Shown piece after piece: positions 27,146 through 36,190 of a stretch of 64,000 nucleotides of DNA. The translations under genes and the position numbers were made by a program. Position 1 is the stretch's first letter. Each line of letters starts with the position of its first letter. This DNA comes from Chryseobacterium paridis. GTDB taxonomy: Bacteria; Bacteroidota; Bacteroidia; Flavobacteriales; Weeksellaceae. The notes below the pieces were generated by a model. The model had not been told where the DNA came from, did not search any database, and saw only the letters and a program-made list of their open reading frames with translations. The stretch covers positions 434,001 through 498,000 of the forward strand of contig NZ_JAENHK010000010.1 in assembly GCF_016595215.1 (NCBI RefSeq), given 5' to 3'.

Positions 27146-28192
27146 TTAATTTTTGTTGATATACACATTCGCATTCATTCCTGCAGATAGTTCGGACAGT
27201 TTCTCCTTGGCTTCTGTAAGCTTGATTCTTACAGGAATACGTTGTATTACTTTTACAAAATTGCCTGTCGCATTATCTGGTGGTAGAAGAGAATAGCGGG
27301 AACCTGTAGTAGGAGATAAGGATTCTATGACACCTGAAAATGTTTCTCCTGGAAAAGCATCCACTTCTATATTGACCTTTTGGCCTATTTTAAATGTTTT
27401 GATCTGTGTTTCTTTGAAATTGGCTACCACCCATTTCTCCTGCGACTTATTGACAAGAAATGCCAGAGTCTGCCCAGGTTGGATCAGTTGTCCTTCCTGA
27501 ATGGTTTTTTTGCCTATCTTACCATCAAATGGAGCCGTGATTACCGTATAACGTATATCGAGGTCCTGTCTTTCTATGGACGCCTGTTTTACTTTTATTT
27601 CAGCATTGATTGCTAAACGTTGTGCTTGTATATCATTGAGTTTTGACTCTGCTACCCGAAGAGATGCGAGCGTTTCTTCATAATCCGATTGATTGGTTAA
27701 TAGGGAAGTATGTACATTATCAAATTTTTGTTGAGTAGTCGATTCATCTGCCAGAAGGTTTTTATAGCGCTCATATTCCTTTTGCTGCTGATCCAGTTTA
27801 GCTTTGATTCCTAAAATATGGGCTTTTATGACATCAATATTTTTGATCTGGGTTTGTTCACTTGCACCTAAAATTGGGAGTTTGGCCTCGGATGTCGCTA
27901 ATTCTGCTAAAGCTGTTTCTTTTTTAAGATCATATTCATCCCTTTCAATACGTACGAGAGTATCTCCTTTATGGACTTCCTGATTATCCTGATAATAAAT
28001 TTTGCTGATATATCCCCCAACTTTAGCATTTATAGGTGATAGGTAAGCTTCTATCTGTGCATCATTGGTCTGCTCATACCAATATCCTTTCCAGAAATGA
28101 AGTACAGCCCAGACGATGATTACGATTAATAATAGTATTCCTAACCATTGTGTTATTACTACTATAATACGGTCTGTTTTATTCTTGTTCAT
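27146..28192 (-). CDS. HlyD/EmrA family membrane fusion protein
   Basis: A 348-residue periplasmic adaptor. One N-terminal TM helix (about residues 13-30) anchors it in the inner membrane. The lipoyl-type halves flank a long coiled-coil hairpin of about residues 85-210, rich in Lys, Glu, Gln and Leu; YTVITAPFDGKIGKKTIQEGQLIQPG is the characteristic second half-lipoyl/barrel junction. It connects the MFS pump to TolC. Its gene lies between those two with gaps of 9 and 5 bp, so all three are made from one transcript. Confidence 0.92.
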   Translation of the reverse strand: MNKNKTDRIIVVITQWLGILLLIVIIVWAVLHFWKGYWYEQTNDAQIEAYLSPINAKVGGYISKIYYQDNQEVHKGDTLVRIERDEYDLKKETALAELATSEAKLPILGASEQTQIKNIDVIKAHILGIKAKLDQQQKEYERYKNLLADESTTQQKFDNVHTSLLTNQSDYEETLASLRVAESKLNDIQAQRLAINAEIKVKQASIERQDLDIRYTVITAPFDGKIGKKTIQEGQLIQPGQTLAFLVNKSQEKWVVANFKETQIKTFKIGQKVNIEVDAFPGETFSGVIESLSPTTGSRYSLLPPDNATGNFVKVIQRIPVRIKLTEAKEKLSELSAGMNANVYINKN

Positions 28193-28201
28193 AATTTTAT
28201 T

Positions 28202-29521
28202 TTAAAGTGTTCCTGTGATAATCAATAGTTTTATATGGCTCAGTCTTAAATTTGCCTCAGCTGATATGAGATTGAATTTGGCTTGTAACAGAATGTTTTC
28301 AGCATCTAAAAGATCGGTCAGAAGAGATTGCTGATTGAGGTAGCTGTTTCTGATTACTCTCACACTTTCAGTACTTTGCCGGATGGTAAGTTCTGCCGTC
28401 TCTACACTTTCTCTTGCCTGCTCTCTTTCAAGAAAAGCATCTCTCACTTTAATCGATAGGTCGTCCTGTTTTATCCGTCTTTTTTCAATCTCCTGTTTGT
28501 TCAGGTTATATGCATGAGCAATAGTGTGTTTACTCTTATAAAGATTGTCTACAGAGTAGGTTACCTTTAAGCCTATTTGACCAAATCCCCAGAGATCATT
28601 GGAGTATGGATAAAATGAAATTTGAGGATACGTATAGTTGTATCTGGAGTATAAAGAAATCTTTGGTAACAAGCTTGATTTTACCTGTTTAATATTAAGC
28701 TCACTTAATGTCTGATTTGCGCTAACGATCTTAATATCAGGTGAATTAGCGAGTGCGGCTGTAAGATAGTCTTCATAATTTGATCCTTGTAAATCCTTGG
28801 TTTCCAGAATATCTTCAGAAGAAATATCCAGTGGCTCAGTCCCGCTTCTTCCCATCAGAATGTTGAGTCGTTGTTTGGTAAGATCAATTTTCTTTTTCAC
28901 ATCCGAATCGCTGAGTTCCAATTGAGATAGTTTAACTGAAATTCTTAATACATCACTCTTCAATACAATACCATTCTTGTTAAGATTTTCGATGGTGGAT
29001 AGCTGCTTCTTTTCGCTGGAAATTTCGGAGGAAATAAAAGATTCAAATTCCTGGAATTTGTACAGATCGTAATAGGATGCAGCGATCATATATTTTACAT
29101 TATCTTCCTGTAATTCAAACTCATATTGTTTACGTATTTTCTCTTCTTTTTTAATTTCAATGTTTCTTTTGTCTTTTCCTCCACTGTAGAGATTGAAGTC
29201 CAGATTGTAACCCAATCCATAACCATATCCCTTAATTGGAACACTTTGAGGTGACGAAAACAGACCATTTTCATACAGAAGAAACTTGGAGTTAAGACGA
29301 AAATCTCCAACGACAGACAATTCTGGTAATTGCTTATCTTTTGCTTCTAAAATACTGATATCGCTTTCTTCTTTTGCCAGTTCTGCAAGTTTCAATTGTT
29401 TGTTTTGTGACTCCGATATATTCCAGATTTTATTCAATGTCAATACGGAGGGATTATCCTGTATTTGTGCTTTTATACCAGCCGAAACTGCCAGATACAG
29501 AAGTATGATATATCTTTTCAT
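28202..29521 (-). CDS. TolC family outer membrane efflux protein
   Basis: A 439-residue outer-membrane channel with a signal peptide (YIILLYLAVSAGIKAQ) and the duplicated helical layout of the OEP family. Long amphipathic helices occur near 130-200 and 340-430, and the SPDIKIVSANQTLSELNIKQVKSSLLPKISLYS repeat-like segment marks the second half. It is the first gene of the exporter operon and is divergent from an AraC regulator. No lipobox is seen, unlike the RND-linked channel elsewhere in the window. Confidence 0.92.
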   Translation of the reverse strand: MKRYIILLYLAVSAGIKAQIQDNPSVLTLNKIWNISESQNKQLKLAELAKEESDISILEAKDKQLPELSVVGDFRLNSKFLLYENGLFSSPQSVPIKGYGYGLGYNLDFNLYSGGKDKRNIEIKKEEKIRKQYEFELQEDNVKYMIAASYYDLYKFQEFESFISSEISSEKKQLSTIENLNKNGIVLKSDVLRISVKLSQLELSDSDVKKKIDLTKQRLNILMGRSGTEPLDISSEDILETKDLQGSNYEDYLTAALANSPDIKIVSANQTLSELNIKQVKSSLLPKISLYSRYNYTYPQISFYPYSNDLWGFGQIGLKVTYSVDNLYKSKHTIAHAYNLNKQEIEKRRIKQDDLSIKVRDAFLEREQARESVETAELTIRQSTESVRVIRNSYLNQQSLLTDLLDAENILLQAKFNLISAEANLRLSHIKLLIITGTL

Positions 29522-29545
29522 TGTAAGATTACATTTTTATACTGG

Positions 29546-29553
29546 CAAAATTA
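29546..29553 (-). promoter_or_regulatory. Minus-7 box TAATTTTG for the TolC-HlyD-MFS operon
   Basis: Exact TAnnTTTG match on the minus strand, 24 nt before the TolC start. No TTG is found at minus 33, which fits a promoter needing an activator such as the divergent AraC protein. Confidence 0.5.
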
Positions 29554-29687
29554 TTGCGGAATAAAATGAGTCTTTTTATAATATTAGCCTTATTTTTGTT
29601 TATTCTGGCCAATATTTTTAAGTTTATCTCTATTTGATAAGTGATTATCAGTGTCCTGTTTTAAAATTTTAAAATCGACTCCTGCCT

Positions 29688-30476
29688 ATGAAAACGATAA
29701 AAGAAGTAAGAGAAAAAGTAGATGCTCATCCTGCATCCATATTGATGATCCGTCAGCAATGGGAACAAAGACTGCCTATGCATAGACATCAGAAAGGGCA
29801 ATTGCTTTTGGTTATTGGTGGAATGGCAAAATTGAGAACAAAAGAAAAAGATCTTTACATTCCACGCAGTCACTATATCTGGATGCCTAAAATGTATTCG
29901 CATAATTTGATGTTCAATTCTAAAGACCTTGATATCATTAACATTTATTTCCCGGAGGAAGAAAAATTTAATCATCCATTTTATGATGATTTGGGGATAT
30001 ATCCTGTTAGTAATTTGCTTTCTGAGCTTTTGAATTTCGGAAAGGAGTGGAATGGAGATTTCTTTCCAGATTCATGGGAATATGAATTCCTTCTCACCAT
30101 GAAACATTTACTTCCTAAGGAGAATTTGAAAAAATTTTCTATCCAGTTGCCTACCACCAGTGATGAACGTCTTAATGCAATTATAAAATTTATTCGAAAC
30201 AATTTAGAAAACCCACTGACACTGGAAGAAGTAGGAGGTAAATTTGGATTTAGTGTAAGAAGTCTGACCCGTATATTTACCAATAAACTTGGGATTTCGT
30301 TTATCCAATATGTTAAGATGGTAAGGATCATCCGTGCAATGGAATTACTAAAGGATACCACTCTGAGTATGAGTGAGATTGCTTATGAAATTGGCTATTC
30401 TAATATTTCAGCATTTAGCAATACATTTCAGCAACTGACCAATATGAGACCAACAGAATTTAAATCCATGCTTTAA
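29688..30476 (+). CDS. AraC family transcriptional regulator
   Basis: A 262-residue regulator with an N-terminal cupin sensor (MHRHQKGQLLLVIGGMAKLRT, YIPRSHYIWMPK) and a C-terminal pair of HTH motifs: LTLEEVGGKFGFSVRSLTRIFTNKLGISF and MSEIAYEIGYSNISAFSNTFQQLTNMRPTEF. It is divergent from the TolC-HlyD-MFS operon with a 166-bp shared control region and is the obvious candidate regulator. The cupin probably binds a small exported compound; nothing in the sequence shows which one. Confidence 0.9.
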   Translation: MKTIKEVREKVDAHPASILMIRQQWEQRLPMHRHQKGQLLLVIGGMAKLRTKEKDLYIPRSHYIWMPKMYSHNLMFNSKDLDIINIYFPEEEKFNHPFYDDLGIYPVSNLLSELLNFGKEWNGDFFPDSWEYEFLLTMKHLLPKENLKKFSIQLPTTSDERLNAIIKFIRNNLENPLTLEEVGGKFGFSVRSLTRIFTNKLGISFIQYVKMVRIIRAMELLKDTTLSMSEIAYEIGYSNISAFSNTFQQLTNMRPTEFKSML

Positions 30477-30611
30477 TAAAATAATTATTCCCGTCTGTAA
30501 TTGCCCCTGTAGCTTTTCTATCAGGGATTATTAATACTATTAACCATTTTGCTTTTTATTGAGATTTAATTAAAAAAATGATAAAATATTTTTTTAATTA
30601 AAAAAAGTTTA

Positions 30612-30619
30612 TACATTTG
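30612..30619 (+). promoter_or_regulatory. Minus-7 box TACATTTG of the ilv operon
   Basis: Exact TAnnTTTG match 18 nt upstream of the leader peptide ATG, so transcription would begin close to the leader start. Confidence 0.6.
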
Positions 30620-30637
30620 TCACATCAAAAAATAGAA

Positions 30638-30697
30638 ATGAATAGCACATTCAACAATATTATTACTATCATTATTGTCATTATCGGATTCCGGTGA
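30638..30697 (+). CDS. ilv leader peptide, Ile/Val-rich
   Basis: A 19-codon ORF ending in TGA at 30695-30697. The peptide reads MNSTFNN-II-T-III-V-II-GFR: seven Ile codons and one Val codon within nine positions, flanked by two Thr. The upstream AAAATAGAA stretch is the A-rich ribosome-entry type of Bacteroidota. Its position after a promoter box and before a terminator, ahead of a complete Ile/Val biosynthesis operon, is the arrangement of a ribosome-mediated attenuator. Ribosome stalling on scarce Ile- or Val-tRNA would decide which RNA fold forms. The peptide itself probably has no other role. It is too short for routine gene callers. Confidence 0.88.
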   Translation: MNSTFNNIITIIIVIIGFR

Positions 30698-30750
30698 TGA
30701 GCGATGGTATTGTTGAAACTCTATAAAAATATTAGAAAGCCATCCTCATC
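30696..30750 (+). promoter_or_regulatory. Candidate antiterminator of the ilv attenuator
   Basis: GATGAG-C-GATGG at 30696-30707 can pair with CCATC-CTCATC at 30740-30750: 11 base pairs with one bulged C at 30702. The left segment overlaps the leader stop codon and would be covered by a ribosome finishing the leader. The right segment is the left arm and loop of the terminator, so the two folds exclude each other. Confidence 0.8.
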
Positions 30751-30767
30751 CGGGATGGCTTTTTTTA
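30736..30767 (+). terminator. Attenuator terminator of the ilv operon
   Basis: 10-bp perfect stem AAAGCCATCC / GGATGGCTTT (30736-30745 and 30753-30762), 7-nt loop, followed by more T. It lies 38 nt after the leader stop and about 480 nt before ilvE. Confidence 0.92.
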
Positions 30768-30814
30768 TGTCCAAATTTTAAAATTAATCTAAAAACAAAA
30801 ATATGTATTACAAC
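30755..30814 (+). repeat. Direct repeat, copy A (terminator tail and ilvE-like start)
   Basis: Begins with ATGGCTTTTTTTATGTC and ends with ATGTATTACAAC. It aligns to 31201-31257 with about 80% identity, an offset of 443-446 bp. Copy A ends in a start codon that opens a 50-residue ORF instead of ilvE. Confidence 0.85.
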
Positions 30815-30955
30815 AAAAAATTGACACTTCAGTCTAAACGGTTTGCGAAATATACCGGAGCTGGTATTGACCAATATTTTCAAGTATCTGATCACAGGAA
30901 CTACAAGGCCTCCTATTTTGAAGATCCGGATACAGCAGGATTAGCGACTGTATAA
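30803..30955 (+). CDS. Small ORF, 50 residues, shares its start with ilvE
   Basis: Opens MYYNKK, copied from the ilvE start (MYYNEK) by the direct repeat, then diverges into an unrelated sequence containing AKYTGAGIDQYF and ending DPDTAGLATV. The composition is not strongly biased, so it could be translated, since it inherits the ilvE ribosome-entry context. I recognise no family. It may be a relic of a duplication or a decoy ORF; no function is proposed. Confidence 0.35.
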   Translation: MYYNKKLTLQSKRFAKYTGAGIDQYFQVSDHRNYKASYFEDPDTAGLATV

Positions 30956-31075
30956 ATGCAAAAATGAAGTCTTTCTATAATTCTGCTGTTGTAGAATTAG
31001 TTAATTTAATATTTTGATTATCAGGTTTTTATGTTTGTTTTTTTATTATTTGAATATTGTATTTTTAAATAAAAT

Positions 31076-31231
31076 ATGAAAGATAGAAAATATACAAGCC
31101 TTAGTTTTGAATCAAAATTAGAAAGTACCTCATGTATCGCTTTTGGAATCGGGACAGGTAAAATAAGTTTTGATACTTACAATAACCCCAACCGAGGAGA
31201 ATGGCTTTTTTTATGTCTAAACTTAAAATAA
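31076..31231 (+). CDS. Small ORF, 51 residues, probably not a real gene
   Basis: Reads MKDRKYTSLS and ends in LCLNLK, with its last ~15 codons lying inside direct-repeat copy B. That overlap with a nucleotide-level repeat argues against selection on the protein. It is recorded because the region has no other explanation. Confidence 0.2.
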   Translation: MKDRKYTSLSFESKLESTSCIAFGIGTGKISFDTYNNPNRGEWLFLCLNLK

Positions 31232-31257
31232 TTTAAAAAATCAATATGTATTACAAC
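31201..31257 (+). repeat. Direct repeat, copy B (junction in front of ilvE)
   Basis: Second copy of the 30755-30814 sequence. It provides the native ilvE start. The hairpin arm left of its T-run has decayed (CCCCAACCGAGGAGAATGGC), so no second terminator forms. Confidence 0.85.
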
Positions 31258-32145
31258 GAGAAAACGATGCTTTATTATGACGGAAAGTTCCAGGAAGCCA
31301 GCACTGCTTCTACGGGTCTTTACGGTCAATCACTTCATTATGGATATGCTGTCTTTGAAGGAATTAAATCTTATAAGACTAAGAATGGAACGAAAATTTT
31401 TAAAGCAAAAGAGCACTATGACCGCTTGAAACAATCAGCTGAACTGATGATGATTCCTTTCGACTATTCTACTGAAGAAATGATTGATCTTACGTATAAG
31501 CTTTTAGAAATGAATAATTTGGGTAATGCATATATCAGACCGCTAGTAATTTGTTCACCTAACATGAGTTTATCAAAAGGAAACAAAAGTTCTTTAGTGA
31601 TCGAGGCGTGGAGTTGGGATAATGGATACTTATCTGATCATGCCAGAATTATGACTTCATCTTTTGAACGCCCGAATCCTAAAGCTTTTAAAATAGAAGC
31701 TAAAGCAAGCGGCCATTATGTAAATTCTATCCTTGCCTCTCAGGAAGCAAAAGACAAAGGGTTTGATGAAGCTATGCTTTTAGATGGAAATGGGAATGTT
31801 GCTGAAAGTTCAGGAGCCAATATTTTTTACGAAAAAGATTCAAAGCTATATACTCCGGCAAAAGGAAGCATTCTTCCAGGGATAACCAGAGCGACCATGT
31901 TTGAAATATGCGATCAGTTAGGGATATATTATGAGGAAAAATTCTTTAAACCAGAAGAGATGGAAGGAGCAGATGCCGGATTCTTTTGCGGAACTGCTGC
32001 AGAAGTAGTTGCATTGGAATCACTGAATAATGTTCCATTCAAACTGAAATGGGAAAACAGTGTGTCTGCTTTGATCCAAAAAGCGTATAGACATTTGGTT
32101 TTTGAAGAAGACTATTCCTATTTAAAACAAGAATTATATGTGTGA
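31246..32145 (+). CDS. ilvE: Branched-chain amino acid aminotransferase
   Basis: A 299-residue fold-type IV PLP enzyme. [12 protein letters not shown] is the conserved N-terminal region, the PLP Lys is in [30 protein letters not shown], and [13 protein letters not shown] with [13 protein letters not shown] are signature strands. It carries out the last step of Ile, Val and Leu synthesis and the reverse deamination. It is the first structural gene of the ilv operon and overlaps ilvD by 8 bp. Its control lies in the leader about 500 bp upstream. Confidence 0.95.
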   Translation: MYYNEKTMLYYDGKFQEASTASTGLYGQSLHYGYAVFEGIKSYKTKNGTKIFKAKEHYDRLKQSAELMMIPFDYSTEEMIDLTYKLLEMNNLGNAYIRPLVICSPNMSLSKGNKSSLVIEAWSWDNGYLSDHARIMTSSFERPNPKAFKIEAKASGHYVNSILASQEAKDKGFDEAMLLDGNGNVAESSGANIFYEKDSKLYTPAKGSILPGITRATMFEICDQLGIYYEEKFFKPEEMEGADAGFFCGTAAEVVALESLNNVPFKLKWENSVSALIQKAYRHLVFEEDYSYLKQELYV

Positions 32146-33820
32146 AACCTTAAATAAATATTCACGGGTTCTTACTCAGGATCCTACTCAGCCAGCCACT
32201 CAGGCTATGTTTTACGGAATCGGCTTTAAAAAAGAAGATTTTGAAAAAGCTCAGATTGGAGTAGCGAGTATGGGATACGACGGGAATACCTGTAATATGC
32301 ATCTTAACGGACTTGCTGAGTTGGTTAAAAAAGGCGTGAACGAACAAAACCTTGTAGGATTAATGTTCCACACCATAGGAATAAGTGATGGTATGACCAA
32401 TGGAACAGATGGAATGAGGTATTCTCTTGTAAGCAGAGATATTATTGCCGATAGTATTGAGACGGTATGTGCCGGACAATATTATGACGGATTAATCACT
32501 GTTCCCGGATGTGATAAAAATATGCCCGGATCTCTTATGGCAATGGCCAGATTAAACCGTCCATCCATTATGGTATATGGTGGAAGCATAGAAGCCGGAC
32601 ATTACAAAGGGAATGATCTTAATATCGTATCTGCGTTTGAAGCATTGGGAAATAAAATTGCCGGAAAACTATCGGATGAAGATTATGATGGAATCATCAA
32701 AAACTCATGTCCAAGTGCTGGTGCCTGTGGTGGAATGTATACAGCTAATACAATGGCTTCAGCTATTGAAGCACTGGGAATGAGCTTACCGTATTCATCT
32801 TCTTATCCGGCATTAAGCAAGGAGAAAAAAGAAGAGTGTGAATTTGCCGGGCATTACGTAAGAATATTGTTGGAAAAGGATATTAAGCCGTCTGACATCA
32901 TGACACCTAAAGCGTTTGAAAATGCATTAAGGATCATTATGGTTCTTGGTGGAAGTACCAATGCGGTTTTGCATTTTATTGCAATAGCAAAAAGTATAGG
33001 ACATGATCTAAGCTTGGATGATTTCCAGAAAATAAGTGACACAACGCCATTATTGGGAGACTTAAAACCTAGTGGAAAGTATCTGATGAAAGATCTTCAC
33101 AAGGTAGGAGGAGTACCAGCAGTAATGAAATACCTTTTGGATCTTGGTCTTCTTCACGGTGATTGCCTGACGGTAACAGGAAAAACAATTGCTGAAAACC
33201 TGAGAAATGTGACATCGATTATTGAGCGTGAACAGGATATTATCAGAGATATAGCAAATCCAATTAAAGAAACCGGTCATATCCGTATCATGTATGGTAA
33301 CCTTGCTGAAAGAGGATGTGTGGCCAAAATAACAGGAAAAGAAGGGAATTTCTTTAAGGGAAAAGCAAGAGTCTTTGATGGGGAAAAAGAATTTATTAAA
33401 GGAATTGAAGATAAAATAATACAGGATGGGGATGTAGTTGTTATTAAAAACGAAGGTCCTAAAGGAGCTCCAGGAATGCCCGAAATGCTGAAACCTACTT
33501 CTGCTCTTATGGGTTCAGGATTAGGAAAAAATGTGGCCTTAATTACGGATGGACGTTTTTCGGGAGGAACCCACGGATTTGTGGTTGGACATATCACACC
33601 AGAAGCTTTTGAAGGAGGGCTCATTGGTTTGGTAAAAGATAATGATGTGATCGAGCTTGATGCAGTGAAAAATACCATTAACCTGATGATATCAAATGAA
33701 GAACTACAGGAAAGAAAATCCAGTTTCAAACAACCGGATTATAAAGTAAAAACAGGGGTTTTATACAAGTATGCAAAGCTGGTATCGGATGCCTCTCAAG
33801 GATGTATAACAGATTTTTAA
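32138..33820 (+). CDS. ilvD: Dihydroxy-acid dehydratase
   Basis: A 560-residue iron-sulfur dehydratase of normal length. Cluster ligands are visible in PGCDKNMPG and [31 protein letters not shown] near the C-terminus is the family signature with the catalytic Ser region. It converts dihydroxy acids to 2-oxo acids in the Ile and Val pathways. It overlaps ilvE by 8 bp and is followed by ilvB after 10 bp. The Fe-S cluster makes it oxygen-sensitive in other species. Confidence 0.96.
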   Translation: MCETLNKYSRVLTQDPTQPATQAMFYGIGFKKEDFEKAQIGVASMGYDGNTCNMHLNGLAELVKKGVNEQNLVGLMFHTIGISDGMTNGTDGMRYSLVSRDIIADSIETVCAGQYYDGLITVPGCDKNMPGSLMAMARLNRPSIMVYGGSIEAGHYKGNDLNIVSAFEALGNKIAGKLSDEDYDGIIKNSCPSAGACGGMYTANTMASAIEALGMSLPYSSSYPALSKEKKEECEFAGHYVRILLEKDIKPSDIMTPKAFENALRIIMVLGGSTNAVLHFIAIAKSIGHDLSLDDFQKISDTTPLLGDLKPSGKYLMKDLHKVGGVPAVMKYLLDLGLLHGDCLTVTGKTIAENLRNVTSIIEREQDIIRDIANPIKETGHIRIMYGNLAERGCVAKITGKEGNFFKGKARVFDGEKEFIKGIEDKIIQDGDVVVIKNEGPKGAPGMPEMLKPTSALMGSGLGKNVALITDGRFSGGTHGFVVGHITPEAFEGGLIGLVKDNDVIELDAVKNTINLMISNEELQERKSSFKQPDYKVKTGVLYKYAKLVSDASQGCITDF

Positions 33821-33830
33821 ATTAAATATA

Positions 33831-35570
33831 ATGGAATCAACATTTAATGCATTAGAAAAAGAAAGGTCTTTACAGACCGGGAAAAAACTGAAAGGGGCAG
33901 AAGTTATTCTGGAAATCCTGAAAGCTGAAAATGTGAATACAGTCTTTGGATATCCAGGTGGTGCTGTGATTCCGATTTATGACGCATTATATGATTATAA
34001 AGATCATCTGCAGCACATTCTGGTAAGACACGAGCAGGGAGCTATTCATGCTGCACAAGGATTTTCAAGATCTTCCAATCGCATTGGGGTAGCTATTGCA
34101 ACAAGCGGTCCCGGAGCAACTAATTTAGTAACTGGTCTTGCTGATGCGATGATCGACAGTACTCCAGTTGTATGTATTACAGGACAAGTATACGCTTCTC
34201 TTTTAGGGTCAGATGCATTTCAGGAAGTGGATGTGATCAATGTTACGGCTCCCGTTACCAAATGGAATTGCCAGGTAACCGATGCAGAAGATATTCCAAA
34301 AGCATTAGCAAAAGCATTTTATATTGCAAAATCCGGCCGCCCAGGTCCTGTATTGGTAGACATTACCAAAAATGCACAGCTTCAGGAAATTGATTTTGAA
34401 GAATATGAAATCTGTAATTCTATCCGGTCTTATCATCCTAAACCAAAAATAAGACATGAATATATAGAACAGGCTGCCTTGTTGATTAACGCTGCAAAAA
34501 GACCCTTTTTACTATTTGGGCAGGGAGTTATTATCGGACAGGCAGAGGAAGAGTTGAAAGCACTAGTTGAGAAAACAGGTATTCCTGCAGCGTCTACAGC
34601 TTTAGGATTGGGAGCTCTTTCTACTGAACATCCTTTGTATGTAGGAATGCTGGGAATGCATGGTCATTATGCACCTAATAAATTAACCAATGATTGTGAT
34701 GTGATCGTTGCAGTAGGAATGCGTTTTGATGACCGTGTGACTGGAAAACTGGATCAATATGCCAACCAGGCCAAAGTCGTTCACCTTGATATTGACCTGG
34801 CAGAAATTGATAAAAACGTAAAAGCGGATGTTCCTGTTTTAGGAAATTGTAAAGAAACACTTCCTCTTTTAACACAAGCTCTTGACCAGAATTCTCACGA
34901 AGAATGGCTGAATGAGTTTAAAGAACTTCGTCATGAAGAAAATGAAGAAGTTGTAAAAAAAGAATTGAATCCGGAAACAGATGAACTGACAATGGGAGAG
35001 GTATTGAAATACCTGAACGAGTTGACTAATGGAGAATATATTATCTGTACAGATGTGGGACAGCATCAGATGATTTCCTGCAGATATGCAGAATTCAAAA
35101 CGTCAAAAAGAAATGTGACTTCCGGAGGACTTGGAACAATGGGATTTGGTTTACCAGCAGCTTTAGGAGCAAAAATGGCTAATCCTGACAAACATGTGAT
35201 CTGCATTGCAGGTGACGGAGGTTTCCAAATGAATATTCAGGAGCTGGGTACCATTGCTCAATTCGGAATAGGAGTGAAGATGATCATTCTTAATAATTCT
35301 TTTCTGGGTATGGTTCGTCAGTGGCAGGAACTTTTTCATGACAAGCGGTATTCTTTTGTAGATATCACCAGTCCGGATTTTTCAGCGGTGGCCGAAGCGT
35401 ATGGTATTAAAGGAAAGCATGTAAAAGAAAGAGCTTCTTTAGAATCATCATTAAAAGAGATGCTTGATACCGATGGAGCTTATTTGTTAGAAATAAAGGT
35501 AGGAAAAGAAAATAATGTTTTCCCTATGGTTCCACAAGGGTGTAGTGTAAGTGAAATCCGCTTAAAATAA
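33831..35570 (+). CDS. ilvB: Acetolactate synthase, large (catalytic) subunit
   Basis: A 579-residue ThDP and FAD-dependent synthase. The catalytic Glu is in RHEQGAIHAAQGFSR, the FAD region includes GMLGMHGHYAPN, and the ThDP motif runs from GDGGFQMNIQE to NNSFLGMVRQW. It condenses pyruvate with pyruvate or 2-oxobutyrate, the committed step of Val and Ile synthesis. The first ~15 residues are variable, and the next likely in-frame start is not better supported. Ten bases separate it from ilvD and nine from ilvN. Confidence 0.96.
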   Translation: MESTFNALEKERSLQTGKKLKGAEVILEILKAENVNTVFGYPGGAVIPIYDALYDYKDHLQHILVRHEQGAIHAAQGFSRSSNRIGVAIATSGPGATNLVTGLADAMIDSTPVVCITGQVYASLLGSDAFQEVDVINVTAPVTKWNCQVTDAEDIPKALAKAFYIAKSGRPGPVLVDITKNAQLQEIDFEEYEICNSIRSYHPKPKIRHEYIEQAALLINAAKRPFLLFGQGVIIGQAEEELKALVEKTGIPAASTALGLGALSTEHPLYVGMLGMHGHYAPNKLTNDCDVIVAVGMRFDDRVTGKLDQYANQAKVVHLDIDLAEIDKNVKADVPVLGNCKETLPLLTQALDQNSHEEWLNEFKELRHEENEEVVKKELNPETDELTMGEVLKYLNELTNGEYIICTDVGQHQMISCRYAEFKTSKRNVTSGGLGTMGFGLPAALGAKMANPDKHVICIAGDGGFQMNIQELGTIAQFGIGVKMIILNNSFLGMVRQWQELFHDKRYSFVDITSPDFSAVAEAYGIKGKHVKERASLESSLKEMLDTDGAYLLEIKVGKENNVFPMVPQGCSVSEIRLK

Positions 35571-35579
35571 AAAATAAAT

Positions 35580-36119
35580 ATGATGAATAAACAGGAATAT
35601 ACCATAAGTGTTTTCACAGAAAACCAGGTAGGATTGCTCGCCAGAATAGCAACGGTCTTTTCCAGAAGGGGGATCAATATAGAAAGTCTGAATGTTTCAC
35701 CTACGGAAATTGAAGGCATTTCCAGATTTACCATTGTGGTAGAAGCGTCACAGGAAACAGTAAGAAAAGTATCAAGACAGCTTCAGAAACTGGTTGAAGT
35801 GATTAAAGTATATTATAATACCAATGAAGAAATCGTTTGGCAGGAACTGGCACTTTTTAAAATTGAAACCAATGTTGTTTCTGAAAAGTTCTATGTTGAA
35901 AGGATTCTAAGACAATATGGGGCTACCATTGTAAGTGTAAGAAATGATTATACCGTTTTTACGATTGTGGGACATCATGAAGAAATAGATCGTTTCCTGC
36001 AACTTCTGGAGCCCCATGGTCTTATAGAATTTATCAGAAGCGGAAGAGTAGCAGTCATCAAATCCAATGAAGCTTTTCACAAAAAGCTGACAGCCCTTGA
36101 AAAAATGGCTTATCAATAA
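35580..36119 (+). CDS. ilvN: Acetolactate synthase, small regulatory subunit
   Basis: A 179-residue subunit with an N-terminal ACT domain (YTISVFTENQVGLLARIATVFSRRGINIESLNV) that binds valine for feedback inhibition, and the C-terminal domain of the IlvH type (ERILRQYGATIVSV). The Met pair at the start leaves 35583 as an alternative. It activates and feedback-regulates IlvB, so Val controls both enzyme activity here and transcription through the leader. Confidence 0.93.
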   Translation: MMNKQEYTISVFTENQVGLLARIATVFSRRGINIESLNVSPTEIEGISRFTIVVEASQETVRKVSRQLQKLVEVIKVYYNTNEEIVWQELALFKIETNVVSEKFYVERILRQYGATIVSVRNDYTVFTIVGHHEEIDRFLQLLEPHGLIEFIRSGRVAVIKSNEAFHKKLTALEKMAYQ

Positions 36120-36190
36120 AAAACAACACAAATTCAATATATATAATGTGGTCTGAACAGACCAGAAAAATAACAATTAAAAACAAAATT

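Larger units (their letters stand above)
30477..31245. other. ilv leader region: 769-bp control region of the ilv operon
   Basis: Holds, in order, a TACATTTG promoter box, an Ile/Val leader peptide gene, an antiterminator segment, an intrinsic terminator, then a 443-bp stretch bounded by imperfect direct repeats and containing two unassigned small ORFs (30803-30955 and 31076-31231). The elements are listed separately. Confidence 0.85.

Noticed and set aside
33277..33729. 150-residue ORF antisense to ilvD
   Set aside because: Shadow of a conserved gene; open only because of ilvD codon use on the other strand.
36146..36190. N-terminal extension of ilvC
   Set aside because: The added 15 residues are encoded by intergenic-type AT-rich DNA and are absent from the ketol-acid reductoisomerase pattern; the ATG at 36191 fits.
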